This document shows positions 6,179 to 6,179 of a DNA stretch of 6,179 nt, piece by piece. The stretch's first letter is position 1. Every line of letters begins with the position of its first letter. The position numbers were made by a program, and so were the translations under genes. The DNA comes from JAQVEM01 sp034660395 (GTDB lineage: Bacteria > Actinomycetota > Humimicrobiia > Humimicrobiales > Humimicrobiaceae): the NCBI GenBank assembly GCA_034660395.1, contig JAYEJA010000007.1, positions 1 through 6,179 on the forward strand, read 5' to 3'. The notes under the pieces were generated by a model. It saw nothing but the letters and a program-made list of their open reading frames with translations, was not told the origin of the DNA and made no database searches.

Positions 6179-6179
6179 T

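Overview
This is an AT-rich window (roughly one third G+C by eye) with seven genes, all on the minus strand and tightly packed, two of them cut by the window ends. Read in the direction of transcription (high to low coordinates), the order is: the 3' end of a hydrolysing NDP-sugar 2-epimerase (NeuC/LegG type); a nonulosonic acid synthase (NeuB/LegI type); a two-CBS-domain sugar nucleotidyltransferase (PtmE type); a CMP-nonulosonate cytidylyltransferase (NeuA/LegF type); a Wzx-like polysaccharide flippase; a GT-B-like putative glycosyltransferase; and the first 45 codons of an N-acetyl sugar amidotransferase (PseA/WbpG/LegA type).

The first four genes form a sialic-acid-like pathway. The epimerase yields a free 2-acetamido-mannose-type sugar, the synthase condenses it with phosphoenolpyruvate to a nine-carbon alpha-keto acid, and the cytidylyltransferase activates it with CTP. 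The CBS-nucleotidyltransferase resembles PtmE, which makes the GDP-glucosamine precursor in the Campylobacter legionaminic acid route. CMP-legionaminic acid, or a close relative, is therefore a better guess than CMP-Neu5Ac, although sequence alone cannot prove which sugar is made. The remaining genes add lipid-linked unit export (flippase), a likely sugar transfer step (glycosyltransferase), and a possible acetamido-to-acetamidino modification (amidotransferase). Together they look like part of an O-antigen, capsule, S-layer or flagellar glycan locus.

Gene junctions are compact. Two are 4-base ATGA stop/start overlaps (5723-5726 and 4716-4719), and the other gaps are 47, 16, 5 and 52 bases. 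I see no convincing promoter or hairpin terminator inside, so the window looks like the middle of one operon. No stretch over 300 bases lacks a gene once the flippase is extended to its probable start at 2889.

The main oddity is that flippase start. The conserved N-terminus is present and in frame, but it has no ATG, GTG or TTG codon. A strong Shine-Dalgarno sequence sits 7 bases before an ATT codon, so this is either a rare AUU start or a point mutation or base error.

The organism cannot be named. Low G+C and strong GGAGG-type ribosome binding sites would suit an anaerobic Firmicute or a low-GC candidate phylum, but this is only an impression. No RNA gene, CRISPR array or mobile element was seen.
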